DNA from: Monodelphis domestica | Taxonomy: Eukaryota; Chordata; Mammalia; Didelphimorphia; Didelphidae | DNA: 64,000 nt | NCBI RefSeq assembly: GCF_027887165.1 | Contig: NC_077229.1 | Span: forward strand, 203,290,322 to 203,354,321 | Direction of reading: 5' to 3' | Part shown: positions 37,063-49,129 of the stretch, in pieces | Layout: each line of letters begins with the position of its first letter | Numbering within the stretch: position 1 is the stretch's first letter | Translations under genes and position numbers: made by a program | The notes under the pieces: model-generated | What the model saw: only the letters and a program-made list of their open reading frames with translations | Databases searched by the model: none | What the model was told of the DNA's origin: nothing

Positions 37063-37311
37063 TCAAACTTACACTTTGGTTAATTGAGAGTTGTTTATTT
37101 AGGAAACAGAATGATACAGTGGAGTAAATGCTATGTGTGGCATCACAGAAGCTAGAATCAAATCCTCATTTTACTACTAGTATACTATATCATAGGTATT
37201 AAAAACCTAACCCACTAAACCACCAAGGTAAATCAGATGAAAATGTAATTGGGAAACATTTAACAAAATTAAAAAAAAAAAACAGAACATAAATCTTAAT
37301 ATATGATTTTG

Positions 37312-37620
37312 TGTAATTATAATCTGAACCCCAGAACTACAATTCCCAGTACCCCACTCTCCTTCTCATGTTATGTGCTGATGTAGGCAGGATATAAATT
37401 TTGTGTAGCCCCACCTCTCGCTCTCTCTTCTTGTTATCTCAGACAGCTGGGGATGTAGGCTTTTTGAGAGCCAGGAAAACTTACTCATGTGGGTTTACTT
37501 TTGTTAGATAATTAGGTTTTTATACTTCTATTTCCTTTTTCTTCCTTCTACTTCCAGTGATTATCAATAAACTTTATAAAATTAATACTTGGAGTGTTGG
37601 ATGTTAATTTAAATCCTACA
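37312..37620 (+). mobile_element. short solo LTR
   Basis: 309 bp. Begins TGTAATTATAATC, ends ATCCTACA, with GGATATAAATTTTG TATA-type site near 37389 and ATCAATAAAC poly-A signal near 37564. Perfect 5-bp duplication ATTTT at 37306-37310 and 37621-37625. Confidence 0.8.
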
Positions 37621-37689
37621 ATTTTCAAAGTCAATATGTACTGGCAAGGATCCTTACATGCAGATCAATTGTTCCACTTTGTTTGGGTT

Positions 37690-37830
37690 TGACACCACTG
37701 CTCTATATAATCTTAAGCAAAGTATTTAACTTTTGTGGTCTTTAGTTCCTTCACCTGTAAAATGGAGGACTAGATCCTATAGGTTCTAAATTCCTTTCTG
37801 AGCTCTAATTTTATGGTTCTATGGCACCCT
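37690..37830 (+). mobile_element. MIR-type SINE fragment
   Basis: TTCCTTCACCTGTAAAATGG and AGATCCTATAGGTTCTAAAT. Confidence 0.5.
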
Positions 37831-38199
37831 ACAGTCTTTTATGTCAGATTCCTTGATGGCAGTAGTCTCACTTGGTTTTCCATTTCTAAGAATTCTTGTT
37901 TTGAAGTGTGTGATGGCATTTGGTTTTCCATTGGCAGGCAACTTCGCCAGTATCCAGTAGAGATTTCAAATCTATTTACCTATTTTAGCTTCTCTAAGTC
38001 CTCAGCAATTATAAATATAATGAGAAGGTATTGCATGATTTTAAAATAATGTGTTCTAAATGGTTTCACACACCAAATAGTTAAAGCAATACCCACTGAT
38101 GAGCATTAGGGAGAACAAATAATCTGGAAGGTGAGAGATAACCTTTAGAGTTAATGTCCTAAAATCAGATTTTTCTGTCATATTCCTGTAGGATGGAAT

Positions 38200-38440
38200 G
38201 ATATGAGGTATGGAATAGGGCTTTGGACTTTGAGTTAGAAAGATTTGGGTTCACATCTCCACCTTTCACACTTACTGGCTATATGCGCATCAGTAAATCA
38301 CATGACCTCCTTGGGCTTTAGGTTCCTTATCTATAAAATAGAGATATTAATTCTTTTAGCACCTACCTTACAAAGTTGTTATGAAGCTTACATGTACTTT
38401 GCAAACTTTAAAGTTCTATATTAACATAAGTGACAATTGT
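38200..38440 (+). mobile_element. MIR-type SINE
   Basis: TGGACTTTGAGTTAGAAAGA, TTGGGTTCACATCTCCACC, GGTTCCTTATCTATAAAATA, AAAGTTGTTATGAAGC. Confidence 0.7.
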
Positions 38441-38843
38441 TGCACTCACTACATTTTTATGTCTAAAAATGGGAAGCAAACTGGAATCCACTGACTAAAA
38501 TGCCAGTGCAAGTAAAGTATCTTGCAGGACTCCTTTGTATGCAGGGCAGCCCCAGGAAATGGGATCATTTAGCTTCACTGCTGGAGGTTTAGGCACATTG
38601 CCAAATTTGGTTGGGTACCTTCCAAGATTTCAAATCACAGAAAGATTCTGAGTGGACACTTCAAATCAGGAGTGTGTGCAGGAGCCAGCTCGAACCAGCT
38701 CAAGAGAACTCATAGTTAAATTTTCAAGGTGAGTACTTATTCCTTGGCAACACATCCATGTGTGCTTCATTTATTGTTTTTTTTTTGTCTATATGTAATG
38801 AAAGGATGGAGAAGATGTTAATAATGCAGATTAAACTTAAAAG

Positions 38844-39155
38844 AGAACAGAGGAGAGGAGAGAGGAGGAGGGAGGGAGAAGGAAAATGAGAGGGGAGTGG
38901 AGGAGAGAAAAGGAGAGGGGAGGGAAGGAGAGAAGAGGGAAGGGGAGGAGAGAAAAGGAGAGGGGAGGGGAGGAGAAAAAAGGAGAGAGAAGGGAAGGGG
39001 AGAAGATGGAAGGGGAGGAGAGAAAAGGAGAAAAGAGGAGAGGGGAAGAGAAGGGAGGGAAGGACACAAAAGAGGAGGGGAGGGGAGGGAGAGGGAATGG
39101 GGAAAGGAAGGAAGAAAGGAGAGTGAAGGAGAGGGGAAGAGAGAAGGGGAAAAGA
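38844..39155. repeat. GA-rich polypurine tract
   Basis: About 310 bp almost free of pyrimidines on the plus strand, built from degenerate GGGGA, GGAGA and AAAGGAGA units. The long Ser/Pro/Leu and Arg/Glu/Gly frames on both strands follow from this bias and are not genes. Confidence 0.95.
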
Positions 39156-39234
39156 AATATCCAGGTCCTTGGCATTTATCAACTTCTTTCCTTTACCAAT
39201 CTTCTCAAGAATATCACAACGATTGTAGTCATAG

Positions 39235-39744
39235 TAGTAGTAGCAGTCTCTCGGTAACCCAGGATGACGATTGTCTTTGTGTATTTTCATCTATGATAGA
39301 TGAGTGTGCACAAAGACACTTGTGTGTGAAGGAGATTTAAGTGGAAAAGTCAATGCACAGAGACAGTCCCACTCTCTCGGTGTTGGAAGCCTGGGTCCAG
39401 TGGCACGAAAAGTCGTTACACCTGGAGACTTCCTCAGCTGCATTGGATGGTCGTGTTGTCCTTTGTGCTCCAACATACCCAAAGCACTCCACAGTGCTTT
39501 GCTGTGTCGCCATCTCAGCCATTGAACCTTCTTGTTGGTTTCTTCTGCCTGTTCCGCCGAAGCAGTCTTCACTTGCTGGGTGAGCAAAGCCCTGGTTCAC
39601 CAGGGGTCCATGACAACCCGATGGCTACCCTCACAAGGTTTAGCCGGCCTGTCGAAGCCGTTGCTCGGGGTGTGGCCGCTGCCGCATGCTAGCAGCTACT
39701 AGGAGCCACAAGTGAGAGCTGGGTGTCAGGTGTAGACAGGTGTA
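39235..39744 (-). mobile_element. unassigned CpG-rich repeat (RTE-SINE-like), full copy
   Basis: 510 bp with a perfect 14-bp duplication GATTGTAGTCATAG at 39221-39234 and 39745-39758, which fixes both ends. The minus-strand 3' end is a CTACTACTA tail. A minus-strand frame 39587-39291 (98 codons, MLTQQVKTASAEQAEETNKK at its start) is open, as in the 19.9-kb copy. High CpG (GTCGAAGCCGTTGCTCGG). Confidence 0.88.
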
Positions 39745-40074
39745 GATTGTAGTCATAGACTGACACAAAGTATGTAAGTCCAAGGATCAATAACAATTGC
39801 AAAGGGAGTGAAGTGAAGGCCAAAAGAGGGTGAGTAAGAATGTTGTTCAAAAATCATAACTAAGGAAATACTATGAGACAAATAGATGAAAGGCAACATG
39901 AATTTGATTTGAACTCAGAAAAGCAGATAACTGGAGAGAGATACACTAAGCTTATACTAAAAATTTAGCATGAGTTGCTGTCTCGGCAGCTCCTGATTCA
40001 ATGTTGTCTTTTATCAAAATGTCTTGTAGTTCTAATGGGATAGAGTGTAAGGTTTGAGGAATTGACTTGACTTG

Positions 40075-40215
40075 AATGAATGAATGAAAAGACATTTATT
40101 ATGCAATTACTATGTACAAAGCACTCTGCTAAGTGCTAGGAATACAGAGAGAAAGACTCAGTGCCTTTAAGGAGCTCACATAATAATAGCAAGAGACAGT
40201 ACACAAAAGAGGTTT
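40075..40215 (-). mobile_element. L2 3' end, minus strand
   Basis: Reverse complement of the L2 end: AAAGCACTCTGCTAAGTGCT and TGCCTTTAAGGAGCTCACAT read on the plus strand. Confidence 0.7.
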
Positions 40216-40566
40216 CTGCTGTAAGCTGGATGGAAAGGTCTTATGATTCTTGAGGTGTAGTGGAAAAGTACATGGTAATGCATCTTCTTTAATACCACTT
40301 CCATTGACAAAACTAGATCTCTTTCTGATGCCAATCCATTTGAAAGTGCCAAGTGGAATAATTTTCTTTTCTTGGTCTTCAGTAACTGTGACTGTTAAAA
40401 TGATGGTAACTTCAGCAATTGTAGAGGATGTTGACAAGTTGCATGCCCACAAGAATTTATTCCCTTCTATTCCAATTCCAGGATAGAAATCAGAAGGACA
40501 GTATAAGGGAGCTGGGCAAGAGTTGGGGCTTCTGGGTTCTTGGGCAAACCTGATAATTGGTGCCAA
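40216..40566 (-). other. open stretch of unknown origin
   Basis: Part of a 145-codon minus-strand frame (40566-40129), whose last ~30 codons are L2. The rest includes AEVTIILTVTVTEDQEKK and LGTFKWIGIRKRSSFVNGSG. A second frame (40670-40467) overlaps it, as though one frame were shifted near 40470-40560. No good splice pair seen. Could be an old processed pseudogene, a piece of a mobile element, or chance. Confidence 0.25.
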
Positions 40567-41039
40567 CTACTGCTTTTTGTAAGGGGAGGAATTAAAGGGT
40601 CCTTCTTTTCAATGGTAACAATGGAGGCCCAGCTGGAAGTAAGACACAACTGTTTCCAGAATTTTCCCATTTATTCTCTAGATCTGCATGGTTGTCCTAA
40701 TATCTTAGCCATTCTGATGGACTAGAAGTAAAATCTAGTACTCTAACCAGTTCTACTAAATTTCTTCCAACTGACTTCTCTCTAAATTCTGGGTTCCAAT
40801 TCAGATGCATTCTGACCTACATACAAACATTTATGTTCATAATTGGTCTTTTTTCATCCTGTAGATAGAGATCCTTGTCCTTTAAGTCTGAAGTGGGGGT
40901 CAAAGACAGTACCAGGGAGAAATCTGATACCTAGGTAAGTAAACAAAGTATAGGAATGGCAGTCCAAAGTGATAGTAAACAGACTAACTGAACTAAAAAG
41001 CAAATCAGAATAAGTGGAATATGAAGGAGCGGGCATAAA

Positions 41040-41340
41040 TCTAGTTCAATTCAATTCAACAAACCTATGTGCAAGGTGTTGAGCTAGTTATTTGGGACAC
41101 AAAAATAGCATCATACACAACAAAGATAATCCCTGCCTCCTAAGACCTTATGTTCTATGTGGTGATATGAGACCAGAGAAATAACTACCCAATCATTTGA
41201 AGAAAGATAGAATTTTAATAAGCATGTGAATCAGTAAAGATTTCTTAGAGAAAGTGGTACCTGAAATGGATCTTGAAGAGAACAAAAGATTCTGAAAATA
41301 AAAGGGACAATGGAGCACATTTCAGGTATAGGGAAAGATT
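41040..41340 (-). mobile_element. L2 remnant, minus strand
   Basis: Plus-strand reading ATCCCTGCCTCCTAAGACCT and CACATTTCAGGTATAGGGAA follows the L2 order reversed. Confidence 0.5.
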
Positions 41341-41344
41341 CTAT

Positions 41345-43210
41345 AAAATTGAGATAAGATTAGAAATGCTGAGTTCAAGGAATGGCTATTTCACTAGTCT
41401 GAAATGGAAAGTAAATGTAGATGTAGGTGCATAATAAGAAATAAGCAAGTCCTAGAGAATTCCGACTTAAGGAGACTTTAAATACCAAGCTACATACGTT
41501 CAGCAAGATGTCAAGATGGTGATTTTCTGCAAACTTTTCCAAATAAAAACCTACAGGGAAGGAATAGCTGGTCATGAATACTAAATAAAACTAAATCAAA
41601 AAGAGACCACATATGACAAGTTAAACCTTCAAGAAAAATCTTGGAAAACTTTAGTACTTAGTTTTACTCAGCATCTACATATCCCAACCCTCATCAAGTG
41701 CTAAGCAAAAGTGACAGAACAACTTCTAAAGTTTCAGGGTTCAAATGTGGAATTCCTTAGCTAATCCACTTCCAACCATGACACTGTGTTTTTGGGCCTC
41801 TCCCACCCAAATGCCAAAAGGCATACAAAGGAGAAGAAAAGCTACTAGAAGAGAAGAGGAGGTCCAAAAGGGCAGGTTGGAGCACAGAGCAGGGTAGATG
41901 AGAACAGAAAAAGCATTGAAGCCCAAAGAGAAAGGGGCCTGCAATCCAAGTTAGCTAAACTTCTTCTTTAGGTGTTTACTCTGAGAATGGATATAGCCAA
42001 ACCTCCACATACTTCACTGGGAGGAGGTTGATGATTATCAGCTGGAGAGTTTTTGCCACATTGGTAGAGGGAAGAGCCAAAGACTAAGGGAAGAGACAAA
42101 AGACAAGAGATTCTGAATATAGTCACAACAAACAAAACAAAAGAGAAAACCCCAAACCCCAAATGAGAGTCTGAGTAAAACCTTTTCTCAACAGAAGTTA
42201 AAACAACTGAGATGCTTATGAAAACTAAAGGTAAATAAGCAACAACTCAAAGAGCTTCCAGAACAAAATGAATAAACATTACATGAGGGAAATGAACCAA
42301 AATTATCTGATGAAAAAGAGGGTCCTAAAAAAGCCATCAATATTTTGGAACAACAGCAAAACATTCCAAAAGTGTTGAATGGAGAAATATTTTTTTAATT
42401 GAAGGAATAAAATCCTCAATTGGTTATTTTAAAAAGACAAACAATGGGGTATAGAAGATATGAGGGAAAAATTATCCCAACTTGAAGGAAATATGATTGT
42501 TTACTTAGCAAATTCCAGGGTATAAGCTAAGCAACTGAGATACTAACTTATAAAGTACTAGGGGAAAAATGAATCTATAATAATTGCCATGGTTTGTAAA
42601 TCACAACTAAATCCTGAAGGAAATAGTAGAAAACATGGAATTCCATTTAACTTACTAAAAATGAATAAAATATAAGGGAGTCAATCTGAAAAGACACTAG
42701 ACATATTAATATAATTGCAAACACTAGAAAGAAATAAAATTTTATTTAAATAATTGGGGAGGGCAAATCTCTGCTTGTGGTCAGGCAATGACCAATTAAA
42801 AAATAATACTACCTAAACTATTAAAGACTTACCTCTGTTCCAGCCAAGAGCCACTTTAGAGAGATAGACACAATAACAACAAAATACATTTGAAAAAATA
42901 AAAGATTGAGCTCTAAAAAATCATTTTTTAAAATGAGGAATAAAGAGATCATGGTCCTCCCAAATTTCTAATTACATTAAAACCAGTTATAATCAAAACT
43001 ATTCAAGAATGCTAAAAAACTACAAAAGTAGTTCAATGTTATAGACTAGATAGGAAAAAGCCTAAACCAATCAAATTCCATAAATAATACCTGATAAAAA
43101 TGCCCCAGAGCCTTACTGTTAGACATATTAGCCAAAGAAATTAGAGAGAAAAGTCCACATGAACCTACATAACTATATATAAAATCTAAAAAAAAACAAA
43201 TACAAGGTAG
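41345..43210. other. intronic stretch, little recognised
   Basis: A-rich on the plus strand, could contain very old LINE sequence. Nothing specific enough to name. Confidence 0.35.
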
Positions 43211-43214
43211 AGAT

Positions 43215-43440
43215 AATTTAAGATGAAGCACTAGCATCCAAAGGGATAAGTAAGGTCTTATCTTGAAAGGGGTACTGATGAAACTAGGAATTCTAATAGG
43301 CAGAGGTGAGAAGAGAGTTCATTCCAGGCATGAAGAGAAGTGTATGAAAGAGAATATAGATAAAGGACGGAATGCCATTTGTGTGAAACAGCCAGGAGGC
43401 AGTTTCACTAAACCATAGAGTGCATCAAGGGGGAAATATG
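43215..43440 (-). mobile_element. L2 remnant, minus strand
   Basis: TTCATTCCAGGCATGAAGAG and AGCCAGGAGGCAGTTTCACT match the reversed L2 body pattern. Confidence 0.5.
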
Positions 43441-44640
43441 TATAAGGTTGGTTTGGTAAATGCTACTTTGATACTTTGGGGACCAGTTAACTTTGGAATG
43501 CCCCAGGAAACATTTATGGTCCCTATTCCTTTGAGTTCAAGAAGCTCTAACCAATAAAAGCTCGATAGTTTATTGACCTCTAATAACTCCACCCTCTCTT
43601 TTCCTTTCCTTATCTAATTCTTCCTAAGGAAAAGGACTCCAAATTCTTCTCTACTCCATTGTCATCAAATAAGCATATAACTTTTCTTTTAGTTTTATCA
43701 GAGATTTTAATAAATCATTAAATTTACAAAGGACATATATCAAGGAAACTTGATGGCATTGCCAGCCCTGCTGTCATTCCTATCACAATCCTCTCTTCTA
43801 CCTCCAACTCTCCTTGCACCCTCCCAAAAAACACACCTTTTGAAACAATTGAAGATTTAAGAGATTTGATGAAATGTGGGTGAGTATATTTAAGGACACT
43901 TGACTGAAGAGCTCCATCTGTTCTCTAAAGGTGACCTTATCAAGATTAAAAGAGAATTACTCATTTAGATAGTTATGAAGGAGAGTTTCATTTGTATTTT
44001 TTGTCAGATTATGGCTGTCATCTTCTCATGCAAATACTAACCAGCTTACAATCTTACTCAAATAAACTTCTTAAATGCTTCAGATCAGTAGACTGCCCCA
44101 AATGTCTGAGAATAGTGACTTTCAGAAAACTTTTTCAAATTTAGCCTTCTGGGATAATTAGAAGACCAAAAATATCATGCAATTGACTTCAATTTCTCAC
44201 ATAATTCAAGGAAGTTGTCATATCTCTATAGAGCCACCAATGCTGTTCTGGATTTTGTATATTGTTAATACTTGACTAAGTTCATTTATTCTCTGTTTCT
44301 CTGTATGCATAAATATATAAAAGAGACATAGTTTATACATATATATGTTTCTTTGTGTAAACTATGGATATATTCACAGTAGATTTTGTATCTAATAATT
44401 TAGTTAAAATGTATATGAAGAAAATTCTATATGACCTTGAATTTTTACTAGTAAGTAGTCTTTATGAATTGATTTATCAAAAAGAAAAGGAAAAATGCAA
44501 TACTGGATCATGACCTTTATAAGAGAAAGACCTTCCATCCATTCCTAGATCAATATCTAGGCTAGTCTTCAAATGACAGGCATGTAATCACTACCATCCT
44601 TATTTCCTTCTCCACTTTGGATATACTTCAGTATGCATGA
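43441..44640. other. intronic stretch, possible LTR remnant
   Basis: 43500-43720 has a CCAATAAAAGCTCG TATA-type site and a pyrimidine-rich stretch with a late AATAAA, LTR-like in layout, but no ends or duplication found. Confidence 0.25.
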
Positions 44641-44644
44641 TAAT

Positions 44645-44885
44645 GTGAATAGAATGCATGGGCATGGAATCTGGAAGACCCAAGTACAAATATGACACCA
44701 GACATTTGCTAGCACTATGTGATTAAGTCATTTAATCTGTTTGGTCCTATTTTCTTATCTATGAAGTGGGGAACATAATAACACTTACCTCCCAAGGTTG
44801 TTGGGGGAATCAAATGAGATAATATTTGTAAAGTGTTTAGTATAGTGCTTGGTATATAGAAAGTACCATACAAATGTTAGTCTTT
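44645..44885 (+). mobile_element. MIR-type SINE
   Basis: TGGAATCTGGAAGACCCAAG, CACTATGTGATTAAGTCATT, TTGGGGGAATCAAATGAGAT, and a CAAATGTTAGTC tail. Confidence 0.8.
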
Positions 44886-45114
44886 TTTTTTTTATTTCAT
44901 GCCCTGAACTGAACAAAATATGATAGATCTGCTCTGACTATATAAAAATATGCAACACGATTCACCAAGATTATAATCTTTTTCTTTTTAAAAAATGCTA
45001 ACTCTTTCCAGTAACTCATTCCTAATTTTTAATCCAAGTTTTGGACTTTGAGATTATGTCTAGCAAAGTTCAGTTACCAAAACTGACACTGCCTTCATGG
45101 TTATTCCATGAACA

Positions 45115-45455
45115 AGTTACTCCACCTCTCTGTTTCAGGTATTCTCTTTGGCTGTCCTCTCACTGTCTGGAACATTCTCCCTGTTCTACTCCAACTTCTG
45201 CCCTCTCTAGATTCTTCTGAATACCACTTCCATAGGAAGACTTCCTCATCTTTTCTTAATTCCAGTCTTATCTCCATTATTTCCTATTTATCCTTTAGAG
45301 CTTTTATTGTATATATTTCTGTGCATGTTATTTCCCCATAAAATGGTAAGCAACTTGAGGGACTTACCTGACTCTTTTTGTATCCCCAATATTTAGCACA
45401 GTTATTGTGTACACAGTAGGTGCTTAATAAATATTGATTGATTGATTGATATTGT
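45115..45455 (+). mobile_element. L2 LINE 3' end
   Basis: GTCTGGAACATTCTCCCTGT, TTTTTGTATCCCCAATATTT, TAGGTGCTTAATAAATATTG, with a (TTGA)n end. Good L2 match in order and content. Confidence 0.85.
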
Positions 45456-46074
45456 AGGCAGGATTCATCTAACTGATTAATTACCTAGTACATGACAGGT
45501 ACTGGACTAGTTGTAAAAAAGATCATATACACAAATAAGTAAGTTCAAAATAAATGAAAACAGTATAAGGTGCTAACAACTAGATGCATCAAGAAATGCT
45601 TCTTGTGAGAAAGGCCATTTAAGCTGAGTTTTGTGTAGGGAAATGTAAGTATCTAAAACACAGAGATCAGTTTAGGGTCTATAGAAACTATTTGGAAATC
45701 AATTCTGAAACCATATATGTTAGTTTTCCTCTGATGATCATGTTCTCTATGACTTTAAATCATTGCTAAAAATGTTGGGTAGAATGAGGTCATTGAGATA
45801 TTTCTGAGGCACAGAATCTTTAAGTAGATGAAATAACATAATTACAACAACTCAGAGATAGGAAGAGTTTCATCTGTTATCAAGTTGAACCTAAACCCAA
45901 AGATCAATTTCTTCTCTGATACATGCAACAAGATGTTGTCCATTCTAATTTTGGACAGCTATGATGGTACAGATTGTTTTTTTCTTAATCCTTCATTCCT
46001 CTCATTGCTATACTCCTGCCTCTCTAGACTTCTCTTCCATCCCCCAATTATCTTCCTGTCCTGGAAATCCTAGG

Positions 46075-46593
46075 AGAGTTAACACTTTTAGAGATGGGAA
46101 GTCAGTCCCACAGACACTGCCCCTGGACAGTGTTGGACAATTTAGAAACTGTGATTGACCCCTGTGAAGAGGGGCAGGGACAGGAAACCACCATAAAAGC
46201 CACAAAATCCTTCAACTGGGACAGTCTTGTGAAGTTGAGACTTGTGGAGAGTGACTCTTGGAGAGTCTTCGATGGAACTTCACTGGAGAATGAAGCATGG
46301 ATCCTGACTTCAACTTAGACTCAGACTCTTGTGCTGCTTTGTTGGGTGAGTGAAAAGGATAACTCCTTTCCTAGTTTCCTAAGAGACTAGCTTCCATCTT
46401 GAAGGAGGCCACATGGTTACTCACTATTGGCCCTCCTGGCTGAGGACTAGTACAGGTATTTTCTCTAACCTCTTTCAAAATTCTCTGCTTTATTGTTTCC
46501 CCTCTATTTTGGTAAATAAACTTCTGATGAGATATAATAATTTCAATGACCACATTATTTCATATAATTTAAGTCCAACCATTAAATTTAACA
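46075..46593 (+). mobile_element. LTR related to 1189-2023 and 28865-29674, shorter
   Basis: Shares the 3' end pattern (AAGTCCAACCATTAAATTTAACA-type), a poly-A signal GGTAAATAAAC near 46512 and an ACCATAAAAGCC TATA-type site near 46191. The left end is not resolved and may lie up to 110 bases further left. No duplication found. Confidence 0.6.
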
Positions 46594-46609
46594 TTTCCAT
46601 TTCCCCTAA

Positions 46610-46705
46610 TTTTTTGATGTTTTATGTGCTGCCTTCTCTCTTCAGTATCAAGCACAGTGCCTGGCATATAATAAAGACTAAATAAATGTTTATTGGCTTG
46701 ACTTG
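46610..46705 (+). mobile_element. L2 3' tail
   Basis: AAGCACAGTGCCTGGCATAT then AATAAATGTTTATTGGCTTG. Confidence 0.75.
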
Positions 46706-46709
46706 AATT

Positions 46710-48265
46710 ACAGCAAGTCTTAACCAGCATCTACAACTTCTACACATTATTCCAGGGCCAAACACAGGAAATCTAATTCCTTATAGTTCCCTATTTCTAT
46801 ACACTGTATAGCTTATCAATGTACTTTGTAAAATGTGGCCAGAAATATAGGGGCAGTTATTGGAAGGAGGAGAGGATAGTGATAGTGTTCCCCTTATAAA
46901 ATGAAAAGAGAGACAATGCAATATTTTTAAAATGTACAAAAAGGATAGTATTAGTACTTCTTATTTAACATGTACAAAACCAAGATGCATATATCAGAGA
47001 TTTATGGTTTCATTTTTTTCTATTCTGTATACATCAAGCAGTCAAATTTTTAAAAATACATCTACTTTGTTCCAGACCCTCTTCTAAGCATCAATGATAC
47101 AAATGAAATAAATAAAATAATTTCTATACTCTGGTATCTCAAATTCTAACTGAGAAGACAAGGACATGTATAAATTCCACACTATGTCTTTCCCCATAGT
47201 TATTTCTATACATTGCATGTTAGCGTAAGAAATTAAATGGGAATTTGGAGGGAGAGAGTTTTGCAGAAGCCATAGATGACACATAAAAGCTATCAGATGA
47301 TGGAAAAAACTCACAATTATATAACTTATGACCAAATATTTAACCCAAATTCTACAATAAGGTACTGTAAACACTCTACAAAAGAAAAAGAAAAACTTTA
47401 GATTTCTTCCTTACTACAAAAAAGAGGATCAAAAAATTTTATGTGGATTTTCCAGATCGTGGAGGTGCCATGGCTCTAACCCTGTGATGTAGAAGAGATA
47501 CTTGTATATAGAAAATAAATACAGAATACATCTAAAGAGGATACTGTTTTATTTTCTTTGTTTATAGTGTATTATTGCAATTAAACATTCAAACTTGAAA
47601 TAGAAAGAAACCTCAGAATTCACTAAAACATTAGATTAAGTGTTCCAGGACGCTGTATCCTTCCAAAAACAATAACCTAATAACATCAACATAACTAGAC
47701 TTAGTACAGTTTACCTGGGGCACAGAGGGAACTCTGGTCATGTTATTTGAGATCTGCCTCAGGGTTAGCCTGACTAAACCACATGACCTTTTGGAACAAT
47801 TTTCTTTTTGATGTTGTTGTTAATTAATTTGTTTAGTGTATAAGCTTTTCTGATTTTGTTTCTTTTCTGTTATTCAGTGTTTTCTCTTCTTATTGTAAAC
47901 ATCTCATGACCTTCTCTCTTCATTCTGATATACTTCTTCTCCACCATTCCCAACTGCCTATAAACCTGAACTACAATTTCAATAATTCTGCCATTTTGAA
48001 GAACACATAGTTAGCTAATCTCTTTAGAAAATATCAGGGATAAGCTTTAGAGTGCCATTTGGATGAAATGGTAGTGATACCCACACATACATTAGAAGTA
48101 AATTTCAAAGTAGTAGAAAGATATTTCTTTTTGATGTATTATGAATCCTTTTTGATGATTCGGCAGCAGTAATGGATCTACTACTACTCTTAGAGAAAGA
48201 ATCCCAACAGGGAATATTTGCTTTTATGTAGATTCCAAGTGGATCTGAGCTCATTCAGTCTACTA
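46710..48265. other. intronic stretch, nothing recognised
   Basis: No splice-bounded frame, no clear repeat. Confidence 0.4.
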
Positions 48266-48267
48266 GA

Positions 48268-48890
48268 ATTTATTAAGAATCTGTTATGTGCCAGGCACTG
48301 TGTTAAGTGTTGAGGGTTCAATGAAAGGCAAAAAAATAGACCCTGCTCTCAAGAAGCTAACAATATAATGGGGGAGACAACATGCAAACTGTGTACAACA
48401 AGATACATACAGTATAAACGGGGAGGCATCTCAAATTAAATTTTTAAGATTAAGGAAGGCCAGGGGCAGCTAGGTATCACAGTGGATAGAGAGCCAGGCC
48501 TGGAGGTAGAAAGATTTGGTTTCAAATATGGTCTCAGATAATTATTATCTCTGTGACTTTGAACACATCACTTACCCCCAATTGCTTAGCCATTGCCACT
48601 CTTCTGTCTCAGTATCAGTTTTAAGACAGAAGGTAAAGGTTTAAGGAAAAAACAACAGGAAAAGGTTACATACAGAACATGGGACCTTATCTGACACTTG
48701 AAGGTAGCCAAGGAAGCTGAGAAGTGGAAGCAAAGAAGGAGAACATTTCATGCATTGTAAGAATAGAGAAGGGGCCCTATACAAGAGATGTTATCAGGAT
48801 AGAATCAATAGGACTTTATAACATTGCATTTTGAGAAAAAGTAGACTTGGGAGTCGAGGATGACACCTAAGTTTTGAATCATTTGCAAGT
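48268..48890 (-). mobile_element. L2 LINE, minus strand, split by a SINE
   Basis: GTGCCAGGCACTGTGTTAAG and ACCCTGCTCTCAAGAAGC at left, GAGGATGACACCTAAGTTTT at right, all in reversed L2 order. The SINE at 48473-48640 interrupts it. Confidence 0.78.
48473..48640 (+). mobile_element. WSINE-type tRNA-derived SINE
   Basis: GGGGCAGCTAGGTATCACAG, GTGGATAGAGAGCCAGGCC, ACATCACTTACCCCCAATTG, and an AGACAGAAGGTAAAGG end. Confidence 0.85.
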
Positions 48891-49129
48891 GTCCACCAAT
48901 TACCTGTCCATACAAGAGCAGCATACATCCTATGAAGCCTCATAAATAAGCGCTCTGTCACAGTAGAAAGTCCTCTGGGTGGGTAATCACACATAATAAC
49001 AGAATCATGAATACCTACCTACTCATTCACCTGATTATAGGCAGTATCTTTTCTGTATAATGAGTCAACTTAGCTTTTTGAGGGTAACTCAACCTATGTA
49101 TACATAGCCTCACATAAACCATATGCTTT

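Noticed and set aside
38724..39340. Long Ser/Pro/Leu-rich and Arg/Glu/Gly-rich frames on both strands (up to 188 codons)
   Set aside because: They arise from the polypurine tract, where stop codons are rare in every frame.
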